NCBI GenBank assembly: GCA_036268075.1
Contig: DATAUV010000077.1
Location: forward strand, 11,034-75,033
Source: DATARH01 sp036268075
Lineage (GTDB): Bacteria; Pseudomonadota; Alphaproteobacteria; ATCC43930; CGMCC-115725
Length of the DNA: 64,000 nt
Direction of reading: 5' to 3'
This document shows positions 41,101 to 48,128 of this stretch, one piece after another (the stretch's first letter is position 1; each line of letters begins with the position of its first letter). Under the pieces are notes generated by a model. It searched no databases. It saw nothing but the letters and a program-made list of their open reading frames with translations, and was not told where the DNA came from. The position numbers were made by a program, and so were the translations under genes.

Positions 41101-41608
41101 GCTGGAGAAGCTGCGCGCGGGCGCGGCGCTGAGCGAGCGGGAGCGGGATGTTCATGACCGCGGGCTCGTCGGCGTGATGCGCCAATTGCACGAGGACCTC
41201 GACCGCGCGGTGTTCGCCGCCTATGGCTGGCCGGAGGGCCTGAGCGACGAGGAATTGCTGTCGCGGCTCGTCGTGCTGAACCGCGAGCGCGCCGAGGAGG
41301 AATGGCGCGGCCATACGCGCTGGCTGCGTCCCGACTTCCAGGCCGGCATCCGCGCCGCGCCGTCGCAGCGCGAGATGGAGATCGCCGCCGCCGTGGCGGC
41401 CGATCTTCGTCAATCCTGGCCTCGCGAACTCGCCGCGCAGTTCAAGGCCGTGCGGACAGCCTTGGAGGGACAGCGGTCGCCCGTTTCTCCCGAGCGGCTC
41501 GCCGCATCCTTTGTCCGGGCCCGCCGTGACCGGGTGGCGGAGGTGTTGGCGACGTTGGTTTCGTTGGGCCAGGCGCGCGAGATCGCACCGGGCACATATT
41601 CCGCATAG
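38171..41608 (+). CDS. Single-chain type II restriction-modification enzyme (MmeI-like, type IIL/IIG)
   Basis: A 1145-residue protein combining nuclease, methylase and DNA recognition. An N-terminal PD-(D/E)xK nuclease is seen at GFIDLYRKECFVLETKQG (Asp73, Glu83, Lys85). A helical connector follows. The N6-adenine methylase has motif I DPACGSGNFLYVA (about residue 416) and motif IV FIVGNPPFIGG (NPPF at 579-582). The C-terminal part from about residue 760 holds the target-recognition region. No separate specificity, helicase or BREX genes are adjacent, so it is a stand-alone system. The ATG at 38171 follows GGGTGAGG. DNA coding residues 800-940 looks less G+C-rich. Confidence 0.85.
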   Translation: MLDSAIDAFIERWERSAGAERANYALFITELCEVLGVPHPDPTTDDPEQDNYVFERRVLFRNHDGTTSHGFIDLYRKECFVLETKQGVAEKQGKTLLEEAGLQAVQRRRGHGVRGSGAWDTAMARARGQAEQYAKALPEWPPFLVVIDVGYSIELYADFTRTGKHYPQFPDATGFRILLPDLVRPEIRERLRAVWTDPWCLDPSAHAARVTRDVAARLALLGRSLETDGHNAERVATFLMRCLFTMFAQNIGLLPEDSFLRLLREVRGHPQHFRQTMEGLWRSMDSGGFCPALSQDVLRFNGGLFQNSAAIALNGEQLELLTKAAESNWSEVEPAIFGTLLERALDPLERERLGAHFTPRAYVERLVLPTVVEPLRADWEAAKAAAVQLADAGDGDGAIAEVQRFHRALCAVTILDPACGSGNFLYVALEHLKRLEGEVIDVLNGLGADPTLALAGHTVDPHQLRGIELNPRAAAITELVLWIGYLQWHFRTRGRAMPAEPVLQNFRNIEHRDAILAWRREEIVRGPDRKPLTRWDGRTKKRHPATGELVPDEEARVAVTRLVEPQAAKWPKADFIVGNPPFIGGKDLRAVLGEGYAEALWGTYRQVPRAADYVMYWWHRAAQEVTAGPTRRFGFITTNSLPQAFNRRVVKAHLDRAEGISLIFAIPNHPWVDATGAAAVRIAMTVGAKGREQVGRLLEVSTETPTEEGEAQVELRERSGVIHADLRIGADLTKALPLRANGGLCSPGVKLHGSGFIVTPQQAEALGLGRVAGLERHIRPYLNGRDLTGHSRGVMLIDLLGLSESEILQQFPEVYQWVLERVKPGRAANAGRSADADQYANSWWIFGKPRPELRKALSGLDRYIATVETAKHRPFVFLQGRILADNMIICLAHADGFVLGVLSSRVHVSWAIAAGGRQGVGDDPRYNKTLCFDPFPFPDCSEVQRGAIGAIAEELDALRKARLLLHPDLTLTGLYNVLEKLRAGAALSERERDVHDRGLVGVMRQLHEDLDRAVFAAYGWPEGLSDEELLSRLVVLNRERAEEEWRGHTRWLRPDFQAGIRAAPSQREMEIAAAVAADLRQSWPRELAAQFKAVRTALEGQRSPVSPERLAASFVRARRDRVAEVLATLVSLGQAREIAPGTYSA

Positions 41609-41724
41609 AATGTGTGCTGCTTCCGCGGCATGGCCGCATCGCAACGGTTGCACTCGACTTTCCCGGCAGGCGTGCGATGATATTGGGGAAATTTGTCCGC
41701 CTGGGATAAGGGAGTGCCCAGTTC

Positions 41725-42657
41725 ATGATGTCGAAAGAAACCAGCTTTACCGCCGCGCCGCTGACCTTCACCGTCCGGCACGAACTGTGGGATGAGAACA
41801 TCCAGGACCACGCCGACCAGGGCGTGGTGATCTCGGTCAAGGCGCAGGTCGCCGGCAAGGATACGACCCTGCTGCGCTTCAACTGCTTTGACGTCGAGAA
41901 GAGCTACGATTACGGGCCGGAGAACCGGGAGCTCGCGGTCGCCGGACCGGAGATGCTCGGCGACATCGCGCTGACCAACCACTACATCATGGACCCGATC
42001 GCCTGCGGCAACCCGATCGGCTGGACGATCAAGACCATCGGGTCGAAGCTGACCCGAATGCTCGACCGCGCCGGCTATCCGGCGATCGCGCAGACCGTCA
42101 CGATCGACGCGGTGCGCCAGGTCCTGCCCGAGATCGAGGCGTGCGCCCGCGAGGTTTACGCGACCAAGCGCAACACCGTGAAGCACAACCGCGGCACCGA
42201 TGTCTTCGAATGCGGCAACATCCGCTTCGGGCTTGAGATGCGGCGGCTGCCGATGGGCGATGGCGGGCTCGCGATCCACGTCCTGTCCGATATCGGCGGG
42301 ACGCCGGGCAAGCACTACACCGAAGAGACCGAGCTGCTCGCGTTCGATCATTTCTGGAACGGCGCGCATTACCATTACGGTCCGCGCAACAAGAACCACC
42401 GGATCTACTGGGACCGCACCCTCGTCGAAGACCCGCTCGCCTGGACCCTCGAACAGCTCGAGAGCGGCAAGCTTCCGGCGATGATCACGCGGGCCGGGTA
42501 TCCGGGCGTCGCCGCGGATCTCGACGCCGGCAAGTTCGCCGAGGTCTTCCCGAAGATGAAGGCGCGGGCGTTGGAGATGTGGCAGCTCGGCGAAAAGCTG
42601 ACCGGCCACCCCGGCCTGCCGCTGGAGTTCACGCCGAACCTCGCCGCCGCCGAATAA
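41725..42657 (+). CDS. Conserved hypothetical protein with an internal duplication
   Basis: A 310-residue protein I cannot assign to a family. It consists of two similar halves: DYGPENRELAVAGPEM ... DPIACGNPIGWTIKTIGSKL ... MLDRAGYPAIAQTVTIDAVR, and HYGPRNKNHRIYWDRT ... DPLAWTLEQLESGKLPAMIT ... RAGYPGVAADLDAGKFAEVF. No signal peptide or membrane helix is seen. The duplication suggests a two-domain or pseudo-dimeric fold. GGGAG lies upstream of the ATG pair at 41725/41728. A strong terminator with a TTCG loop follows 27 bp after the stop, so the transcript probably ends here. Confidence 0.7.
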   Translation: MMSKETSFTAAPLTFTVRHELWDENIQDHADQGVVISVKAQVAGKDTTLLRFNCFDVEKSYDYGPENRELAVAGPEMLGDIALTNHYIMDPIACGNPIGWTIKTIGSKLTRMLDRAGYPAIAQTVTIDAVRQVLPEIEACAREVYATKRNTVKHNRGTDVFECGNIRFGLEMRRLPMGDGGLAIHVLSDIGGTPGKHYTEETELLAFDHFWNGAHYHYGPRNKNHRIYWDRTLVEDPLAWTLEQLESGKLPAMITRAGYPGVAADLDAGKFAEVFPKMKARALEMWQLGEKLTGHPGLPLEFTPNLAAAE

Positions 42658-42683
42658 GCGACGACAAGGGCTGGCCTGGCTCG

Positions 42684-42726
42684 CATCCCGGCGGGGGCTT
42701 CGGCCTCCGCCGGGATGTTGTTTTTT
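42684..42726 (+). terminator. Rho-independent terminator with TTCG tetraloop
   Basis: Arms CATCCCGGCGGGGGC and GCCTCCGCCGGGATG (one mismatch) enclose TTCG, followed by TTGTTTTTT. It follows the gene at 41725-42657 and ends 10 bp before the TPR gene start. Confidence 0.85.
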
Positions 42727-42736
42727 GAGGCCCATC

Positions 42737-44029
42737 ATGCTGACGGACCGGTACGGCAATCCGCTGTGCACAACCTCGCCGGCGGCGCGGGACGCCTATG
42801 TCGAGGGTTGCGAGGCAAAGCTGACGATGTATCCCGGCGCGATCGAGGCGTTCGACCGCGCGATCGCCGCCGACCCCGGCTTTGCTCTCGCCCACGTCGC
42901 GAAGGCCCATGCGCTCCTGGAGCGCGGGGAGGGGGCGGCGGCGCGTGCATCGATCTCCGCGGCCAATGCCCTCACCACCGGCCTGTCGGAGCGGGAGGCG
43001 AGCCATATCGCCTATTTCGGCCTCATCGCGGCCGGCGAATCCGAGGCGGCGCTGTCGGCCTTGCCGATGCACCTCGATGGCTGGCCGCGCGATGTCATGG
43101 TGCTCGGCACGACCGCCTTCACCAACGGCCTCATCGGCAGCTCCGGCCGCGCCGGGCAGAATCGGATGCTGCTGGAATTGCTCGACAACCTGGCGCCGCA
43201 TTACGGCGACGACTGGTGGTTTGCCGCGCATTACGGGATGGCGCTGTCGGAGAACGGCCAGCGCGCGGCGGCCCGTCCGAAGATCGAGCGCTCGCTCGCG
43301 CGGAACCCGGGCAACCCCTGGGCCGCGCATGCAAACGGGCATCTTTGCTACGAGGAGGGCGAGGCGGACGCGGCGCGCGCCTTCTTGCGGGGCTGGCTGC
43401 CGATCTATCCGCGCAACGGGGCGCTCTACAGCCATCTGAGCTGGCATCTCGCGATCGCCGAGATCGAGGCCGGCGACGCGGCCGCGGCGGCGCTGTTGTT
43501 CGCCGAGGCATTCGCGCCCGATGTCCATAGCGGACCGGCGCGCGGCAAGGTCAACGACGCGGTCTCGTTTCTGTGGCGCTGGGAGCTCGCCGGGCATCCC
43601 CGCGACGGCGCGTCTTGGCGGGTGATCCACGATTTCGCCAGCGGCGCCTTTCCGCGCGCCGGCGCCGCGTTTTCCGACATGCACATCGCGCTCGCCCACG
43701 CCGTCGCCGGCAACGATACGGAGACGACGGCGCGCGCGGGGCAGATCGACGAGTTGGTCGCCGACGACCGCTACCCGTCCGGGCCGCTCGTCCCGGCCGT
43801 GGCGCGGGGTTTCGCGGCGTTCGAGCGGCGCGATTTCACCGCCGCGATCGACGCGCTCGCCCCGATCCGCGGCGAGCTCGAGCGCATCGGCGGCAGCCGC
43901 GCGCAGCTCGATCTGATCGAGTTCACGCTGCTGAAGGCCTATCTCGGCGCCGGCCGCCCCGGCGATGCGCGCCGGATGCTCGGCGCGCGAGGCCGCGGCA
44001 CCCCGGGGGTTCCGGTCGCCGGGCTCTGA
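42737..44029 (+). CDS. Tetratricopeptide-repeat protein, TTC38-like
   Basis: A 430-residue protein of helical repeats resembling the tetratricopeptide repeat protein 38 family. Repeats include YPGAIEAFDRAIAADPGFAL, HVAKAHALLERGEGAAARAS, HYGMALSENGQRAAARPKIE and GHLCYEEGEADAARAFLRGW, with LYSHLSWHLAIAEIEAGDAA later. It has no signal peptide and no catalytic motif, so a protein-binding role is likely but partner unknown. The ATG at 42737 is preferred to an upstream TTG. A terminator lies just before it, so it probably has its own promoter or weak read-through. Confidence 0.8.
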   Translation: MLTDRYGNPLCTTSPAARDAYVEGCEAKLTMYPGAIEAFDRAIAADPGFALAHVAKAHALLERGEGAAARASISAANALTTGLSEREASHIAYFGLIAAGESEAALSALPMHLDGWPRDVMVLGTTAFTNGLIGSSGRAGQNRMLLELLDNLAPHYGDDWWFAAHYGMALSENGQRAAARPKIERSLARNPGNPWAAHANGHLCYEEGEADAARAFLRGWLPIYPRNGALYSHLSWHLAIAEIEAGDAAAAALLFAEAFAPDVHSGPARGKVNDAVSFLWRWELAGHPRDGASWRVIHDFASGAFPRAGAAFSDMHIALAHAVAGNDTETTARAGQIDELVADDRYPSGPLVPAVARGFAAFERRDFTAAIDALAPIRGELERIGGSRAQLDLIEFTLLKAYLGAGRPGDARRMLGARGRGTPGVPVAGL

Positions 44030-44035
44030 CCGCCG

Positions 44036-44065
44036 AAAAAATCGTCATCCCGCCGGGATGACGAT
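44036..44065 (-). terminator. Rho-independent terminator of the GMC oxidoreductase gene
   Basis: An almost perfect palindrome (ATCGTCATCCCG / CGGGATGACGAT) is followed on the minus strand by TTTTTT. It lies between convergent genes. Its core matches the ends of the family-D repeats at 15756 and 50241. Confidence 0.75.
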
Positions 44066-44098
44066 CAAATATATGCCGGAACTGAGAGACACCGCTCT

Positions 44099-45724
44099 CT
44101 ACGCCGCCAGCCGCTCCCGCGCGGTCCCCCTGATCAGCGCGGCCCCTTTTTCGGCGATCATGATCGTCGGGGCGTTGGTGTTGGTCGAGGTCACGGCCGG
44201 CATCACCGAGGCGTCGATGACGCGGATGTTTTCGAGCCCGTGGATGCGCAGGTTGTCGTCGACGACGCTCATCGCGTGGCTGCCCATCAGGCACGTGCAG
44301 CTCGCGTGGTAGCAGGTGCCGCCATAGCTGCGGGCGTAATCGAGCAGCTCGTCGTCGCTCTGCACGTCGACGCCGGGGAAGGTCTCGGCGCCGGTGTATT
44401 GCTTGAGCGCCGGAGCGTCGAACAGGCGGCGGGTAAAGCGCAAGCCCCCGATGACCGCGCGCCGGTCGCTGTCCTCGCTGAGATAGCGCGGGTTGATCGC
44501 CGGCATGTCGCCGGGGTTGCGGGTCCTGGCCTCGACATAGCCGCGCGACAGGGGCCGCATCTGCCAGGCGCCGCCGCTGAGGCCGGGCGTGTTCTCCAAT
44601 TCGCCGATCATCCCGCCCTTGAAGCTGCCGGGGGCGAAGGTGATCTGCATGTCGGGCGTCGCCGATTCATCGAGCACCTTGACCGAGGCGGCGACCAGCG
44701 ACGGGCTGTAGGTGAGGAGCCCCTTGCCGGTGAACAGCCAGCGCAGCACCTCGGCGGCGAGCGGCAATCCGCGCGATTTTTCGTTGGCGGTCTCGGCGCC
44801 GACGATCTTGTACGAGACGCGGGCCTGGAAATGGTCCTGCATATTCCGGCCGACGCCGCGCAGCTCGTGCACCACCGGCACGCCGATCCGGCCGAGATGC
44901 TCGGGGTCGCCGACGCCTGACAGTTGCAGGATGTGCGGCGAGCCGATCGCGCCGGCCGACAGGATAACCTCGCGCACCGCGTCCGCCCGCTCCACATTGT
45001 TGTTCCCTGGGCCGCCGCGCGAGAACTCGACGCCGACCGCGCGCTTGCCCTCGAACACGACGCGATGCACCAGCGCCTTGGTAACGAGCTGCAAATTCGG
45101 GCGCTTCAAGGCCGGGCGCAGGTAGGTGCGGGCGGCGCTGGCGCGGCGGCGGCCGCCGCGGGTCTGCTGGCACCAGCCGATGCACTCGGCGGCGCCGGGG
45201 TCGATGCTGTTGACGTCCTCGCGGTACTCCAGCCCGAGTTCCTTACCCGCTTCGACCACGCTGGCGCAGATCGGCGAGCGGTCCATGCGCGACGTGGAAA
45301 GCGGCCCGTCCTTGCCGCGCACCGGGGTCTCGTCGCCCTCCCAGCGCTCGGCGGCGCGGAAATACGGCAGGCAGTCGTCCCAGGACCAGCCGCGATTGCC
45401 GAGCTGCCCCCAATGGTCGTAATCCTCGGGTTGCCCGCGGATATAGATCAGCCCGTTGATCGACGACGACCCGCCGACGACGCGCCCGCGCGTGTAGACA
45501 ATCGAGCGCCCGTTGAGCCCGGGGTCGGGCTCGGAGCGGAACTTCCAGGTCAGCGTGTCGTGGTCGAGCATCTTGAAAAACCCGGCCGGCACATGGATCA
45601 GCGGGTTCCAATCCTTGCCCCCCGCCTCGATCAACAGCACCTTGACGCTGGGGTCCTCGGTCAGCCGGTTGGCCAGGACGCACCCTGCCGACCCCGCCCC
45701 GATGATCACATAATCCGCCTGCAT
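44099..45724 (-). CDS. GMC-family FAD-dependent oxidoreductase (choline-dehydrogenase-like)
   Basis: A 541-residue flavoenzyme of the glucose-methanol-choline family. The N-terminal FAD motif is YVIIGAGSAGCVLANRLTED; signature 1 is YTRGRVVGGSSSINGLIYIR; signature 2 is VILSAGAIGSPHILQLSGVG. The C-terminal catalytic His lies in YGGTCYHASCTCLMGSHAMS, and the last block is RVIDASVMPAVTSTNTNAPT. The ATG at 45724 fits the family start MQADYVIIG with GGAGCGGAGCAC upstream. Substrates of relatives are alcohols such as choline or polyethylene glycol; no betaine genes are near. It is divergent from the GntR gene across a family-A repeat. Confidence 0.88.
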   Translation of the reverse strand: MQADYVIIGAGSAGCVLANRLTEDPSVKVLLIEAGGKDWNPLIHVPAGFFKMLDHDTLTWKFRSEPDPGLNGRSIVYTRGRVVGGSSSINGLIYIRGQPEDYDHWGQLGNRGWSWDDCLPYFRAAERWEGDETPVRGKDGPLSTSRMDRSPICASVVEAGKELGLEYREDVNSIDPGAAECIGWCQQTRGGRRRASAARTYLRPALKRPNLQLVTKALVHRVVFEGKRAVGVEFSRGGPGNNNVERADAVREVILSAGAIGSPHILQLSGVGDPEHLGRIGVPVVHELRGVGRNMQDHFQARVSYKIVGAETANEKSRGLPLAAEVLRWLFTGKGLLTYSPSLVAASVKVLDESATPDMQITFAPGSFKGGMIGELENTPGLSGGAWQMRPLSRGYVEARTRNPGDMPAINPRYLSEDSDRRAVIGGLRFTRRLFDAPALKQYTGAETFPGVDVQSDDELLDYARSYGGTCYHASCTCLMGSHAMSVVDDNLRIHGLENIRVIDASVMPAVTSTNTNAPTIMIAEKGAALIRGTARERLAA

Positions 45725-45829
45725 GTGCTCCGCTCCCCGGCTGATCGTTCGGGGTAGTCTAAAGCCGATCGCAGAACGGGCGAAACCCGTCTTTGAGCGT
45801 TTAGGCGGCGCAGACACGCGCTGCGCGCG

Positions 45830-45960
45830 CCCTCACCCGCCCTTCGGGCACCCTCTCCCGCAATGCGGGCGAGGGGGCAGCTTCATCCCCTCGTCCGCAT
45901 TGCGTCGCATGCGGGAGAGGGTGGACCCGGGCGGAGCCCGGAGACGGCTGAGGGGCGGCG
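45830..45960. repeat. Intergenic palindromic repeat, family A, copy 2
   Basis: Facing arms CCCTCACCCGCCCTTCGGGC with CACCCTCTCCCGCAATGCGG on the left, and GCATGCGGGAGAGGGTGG with GACGGCTGAGGGGCGG on the right. It matches the 1654-1780 element. It lies between the divergent GMC oxidoreductase and GntR genes, 50 bp left of the GntR promoter. Confidence 0.8.
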
Positions 45961-46009
45961 CGCGCAGCGCGACGGAGGAGCCGCGAGCCGGGCGCGTCCG
46001 AAAACTCGG

Positions 46010-46038
46010 TTGCAGCCTTCTCTGGTATACCATATACT
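46010..46038 (+). promoter_or_regulatory. Sigma-70-type promoter of gntR-frc with an operator in the spacer
   Basis: TTGCAG (46010-46015), a 17-bp spacer and TATACT (46033-46038) form a near-consensus promoter. The perfect palindrome TGGTATACCA (46023-46032) fills the end of the spacer; it fits FCD-type GntR operators. The ATG at 46045 begins only six bases after the -10 box, so the transcript should be leaderless or nearly so. Binding of GntR there would block polymerase directly. Confidence 0.65.
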
Positions 46039-46044
46039 TTATGC

Positions 46045-46815
46045 ATGCCCGATATGGCCCCGCGCCCCGGTCTCGGCCTTGACGTGCCGCGGCTCGACAC
46101 CACCACCACATTCGCCAAGGAGGCGTATGCGGCGCTGAAGCGGGCGATTACGGCGATGGACATCTATGACCACGCTGAGGAGATACGGCTCGACGAGCGG
46201 CGCTTGTCGGAGGGGCTGGGGGTCAGCCGTACGCCGATCCGCGCGGCGATGACCCTGCTTGAACAGGAAGGGTTTGTGCGCACCCGGCCGCGGCGCGGCA
46301 TCTTTGTCGTGCGCAAGACCAAGCGCGAAATCCTCGAGATGATCACGGTCATGGCCGCGCTTGAGGGGATGGCGGCGCGGCTCGCGGCCGAGACGGCGAT
46401 GGATGCCGAGATCGCCGATCTGCGCCGGCTGATGGCCGCTTTCGGCAACGGCAATGGTCAAACCGCCAACGGCGGCGAGCGCATCGACGAATATTCGGAT
46501 GCGAACATCGCCTTTCACCAGGCGATCATCAAGATGAGCGGCTGTGCCCTCCTCGCCGAGATGACCGAGAATTTGTTCATCCATATGCGGGCGATCCGCA
46601 AGATCACGATCCACCAGGAAAACCGGGCGGCGCGCTCGATCGTGGATCACATGAACATCATTGAGGCGCTGGAGCGCCGCGACCCCGAGCTCGCCGAGCG
46701 CCTGGCGCGCGAGCACACGTTGGGGCTCGCCGCGCATGTCGAGCAGCACGGCGATTTCCTCGGCCCGACCCGCAACGATGCCCGCAACGACGTTCTAGTT
46801 TCGACAGGGAGGTAA
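46045..46815 (+). CDS. GntR-family (FCD subfamily) transcriptional regulator
   Basis: A 256-residue repressor-type regulator. The N-terminal winged helix reads EAYAALKRAITAMDIYDHAE and RRLSEGLGVSRTPIRAAMTL then LEQEGFVRTRPRRGIFVV. The C-terminal FCD domain carries YSDANIAFHQAIIKMSGCAL and a His-rich metal/ligand site (SIVDHMNIIEAL, REHTLGLAAHV). It is three bases upstream of frc and the formate dehydrogenase genes follow, so it likely responds to oxalate or a CoA intermediate. The ligand is inferred. The first ATG (46045) may start a leaderless mRNA; a second ATG lies at codon 4. Confidence 0.88.
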   Translation: MPDMAPRPGLGLDVPRLDTTTTFAKEAYAALKRAITAMDIYDHAEEIRLDERRLSEGLGVSRTPIRAAMTLLEQEGFVRTRPRRGIFVVRKTKREILEMITVMAALEGMAARLAAETAMDAEIADLRRLMAAFGNGNGQTANGGERIDEYSDANIAFHQAIIKMSGCALLAEMTENLFIHMRAIRKITIHQENRAARSIVDHMNIIEALERRDPELAERLAREHTLGLAAHVEQHGDFLGPTRNDARNDVLVSTGR

Positions 46816-46818
46816 ATC

Positions 46819-48048
46819 ATGGGCAAGGCCCTAGAAGGTGTCCGCATCCTCGACATGACGCACGTCCAGGCCGGGCCGACCGGGACCCAGCTTCTCGCCT
46901 GGATGGGCGCCGACGTGATCAAGGTCGAGCTGCCCGGCCGCGGCGACATCACCCGCGGCCAGCTTCAGGACGTGAAGGGGGCGGACAGCCTTTATTTCAC
47001 GATGCTGAACTCCAACAAGCGCAGCATCACGATCAACATGAAGACCGCCAGGGGCAAGGCCGCGCTCGAAAAGCTGGTCAAGCAATGCGACATCATCGCC
47101 GAGAATTTCGGCCCCGGCGTGCTCGACCGCGCGGGGTTCACCTGGGAGCGGTTCCAGGAATTGAACCCGCGCATCATCTACGCCTCGGTCAAGGGGTTCG
47201 GCCCCGGCCCGTTCGTCGACTGCAAGGCCTATGAGAACGTCGCGCAATGCATGGGCGGCTCGGCCAGCACGACCGGCTGGGACGACGGCCCGCCGACCGT
47301 GACCGGCGCGCAGATCGGCGACAGCGGCACCGGCGTCCACATGGTCGCCGGCATCCTCGCCGCCCTCTACCACCGCGAGAAGACCGGCAAGGGCCAGCGG
47401 GTCGAGGTGGCGATGACCGACGCGGTCTTGAACCTCTGCCGGGTCAAGATGCGCGACCAGCAGCGGATCATGAAGGGGCCGCTGCCGGAATACCCGAACA
47501 AGGAATTCGGCGACGCCGTGCCGCGCGCCGGCAACGCCTCGGGCGGCGGCCAGCCGGGCGCCGCGCTGCGCACCGCGCCGGGCGGCCCCAACGACTATGT
47601 CTACGTCATCATCCAGCCGACCTGCTGGGCGCCGCTGATGAAGTTCTGCGGCCGCGAGGAGCTGATCACCGACCCCAACTGGGCGACCCCGGCGGCGCGG
47701 CTGCCGAAGATCCCGGAATGCTTCGCGATCATCGAAAAGTGGACGATGACCAAGACCAAGATGGAGGTCATGACCGCGCTCAACGACGTCGACGTGCCGT
47801 GCGGCCCGATCCTGTCGATGAAGGACATCTACGAGGACGAGGCCCTCTATGACCGCGAGATGCTGGTGTGGCTCGACCACCCGACGCGCGGGCGCTACGT
47901 GCAAGTCGGCATGCCGATCAACCTCGGCGACTCGCCGGTCGAACACCGCCGCGCGCCGCTCCTCGGCGAGCACACCGACGAGGTGCTCGGCTGGCTCGGC
48001 TACGACGCCGGGGAAATCAAGGCGATGCACGAGGACGGGTCGGTGTAA
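46819..48048 (+). CDS. frc: Formyl-CoA:oxalate CoA-transferase
   Basis: A 409-residue class III CoA-transferase that moves CoA from formyl-CoA to oxalate. It matches the Oxalobacter enzyme in HVQAGPTGTQLLAWMGADVI, DSLYFTMLNSNKRSITINMK, IIAENFGPGVLDRAGFTWER, the segment around the catalytic Asp168 (AQIGDSGTGVHMVAGILAAL), the glycine loop GNASGGGQPGAALR and RAPLLGEHTDEVLGWLG. It is somewhat shorter because a loop before GNASGGG is reduced. It starts three bases after gntR. A family-C repeat and the formate dehydrogenase follow. With Oxc (35392-37080) it completes oxalate degradation. Confidence 0.94.
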   Translation: MGKALEGVRILDMTHVQAGPTGTQLLAWMGADVIKVELPGRGDITRGQLQDVKGADSLYFTMLNSNKRSITINMKTARGKAALEKLVKQCDIIAENFGPGVLDRAGFTWERFQELNPRIIYASVKGFGPGPFVDCKAYENVAQCMGGSASTTGWDDGPPTVTGAQIGDSGTGVHMVAGILAALYHREKTGKGQRVEVAMTDAVLNLCRVKMRDQQRIMKGPLPEYPNKEFGDAVPRAGNASGGGQPGAALRTAPGGPNDYVYVIIQPTCWAPLMKFCGREELITDPNWATPAARLPKIPECFAIIEKWTMTKTKMEVMTALNDVDVPCGPILSMKDIYEDEALYDREMLVWLDHPTRGRYVQVGMPINLGDSPVEHRRAPLLGEHTDEVLGWLGYDAGEIKAMHEDGSV

Positions 48049-48060
48049 TGTAGAAAATAA

Positions 48061-48119
48061 GGAGCGCGGGCGTCCCGCCCGCACCCGCCGGAAAGGGCGG
48101 GCGGGACGCCCGCGCTCCA
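48061..48119. repeat. Intergenic palindromic repeat, family C, copy 3
   Basis: Arms GGAGCGCGGGCGTCCCGCCC and the exact reverse complement surround a short loop. It lies between the frc stop and fdhB start, nine bases before the fdhB ATG. It may attenuate transcription from frc into fdh, or sit in a 5' leader. Confidence 0.85.
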
Positions 48120-48128
48120 GGAGGACGC

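Noticed and set aside
38171..41608. The large methylase considered as BREX PglX or a type I/III subunit.
   Set aside because: It carries its own N-terminal PD-(D/E)xK nuclease, and no BREX, DISARM, helicase or specificity genes are adjacent.
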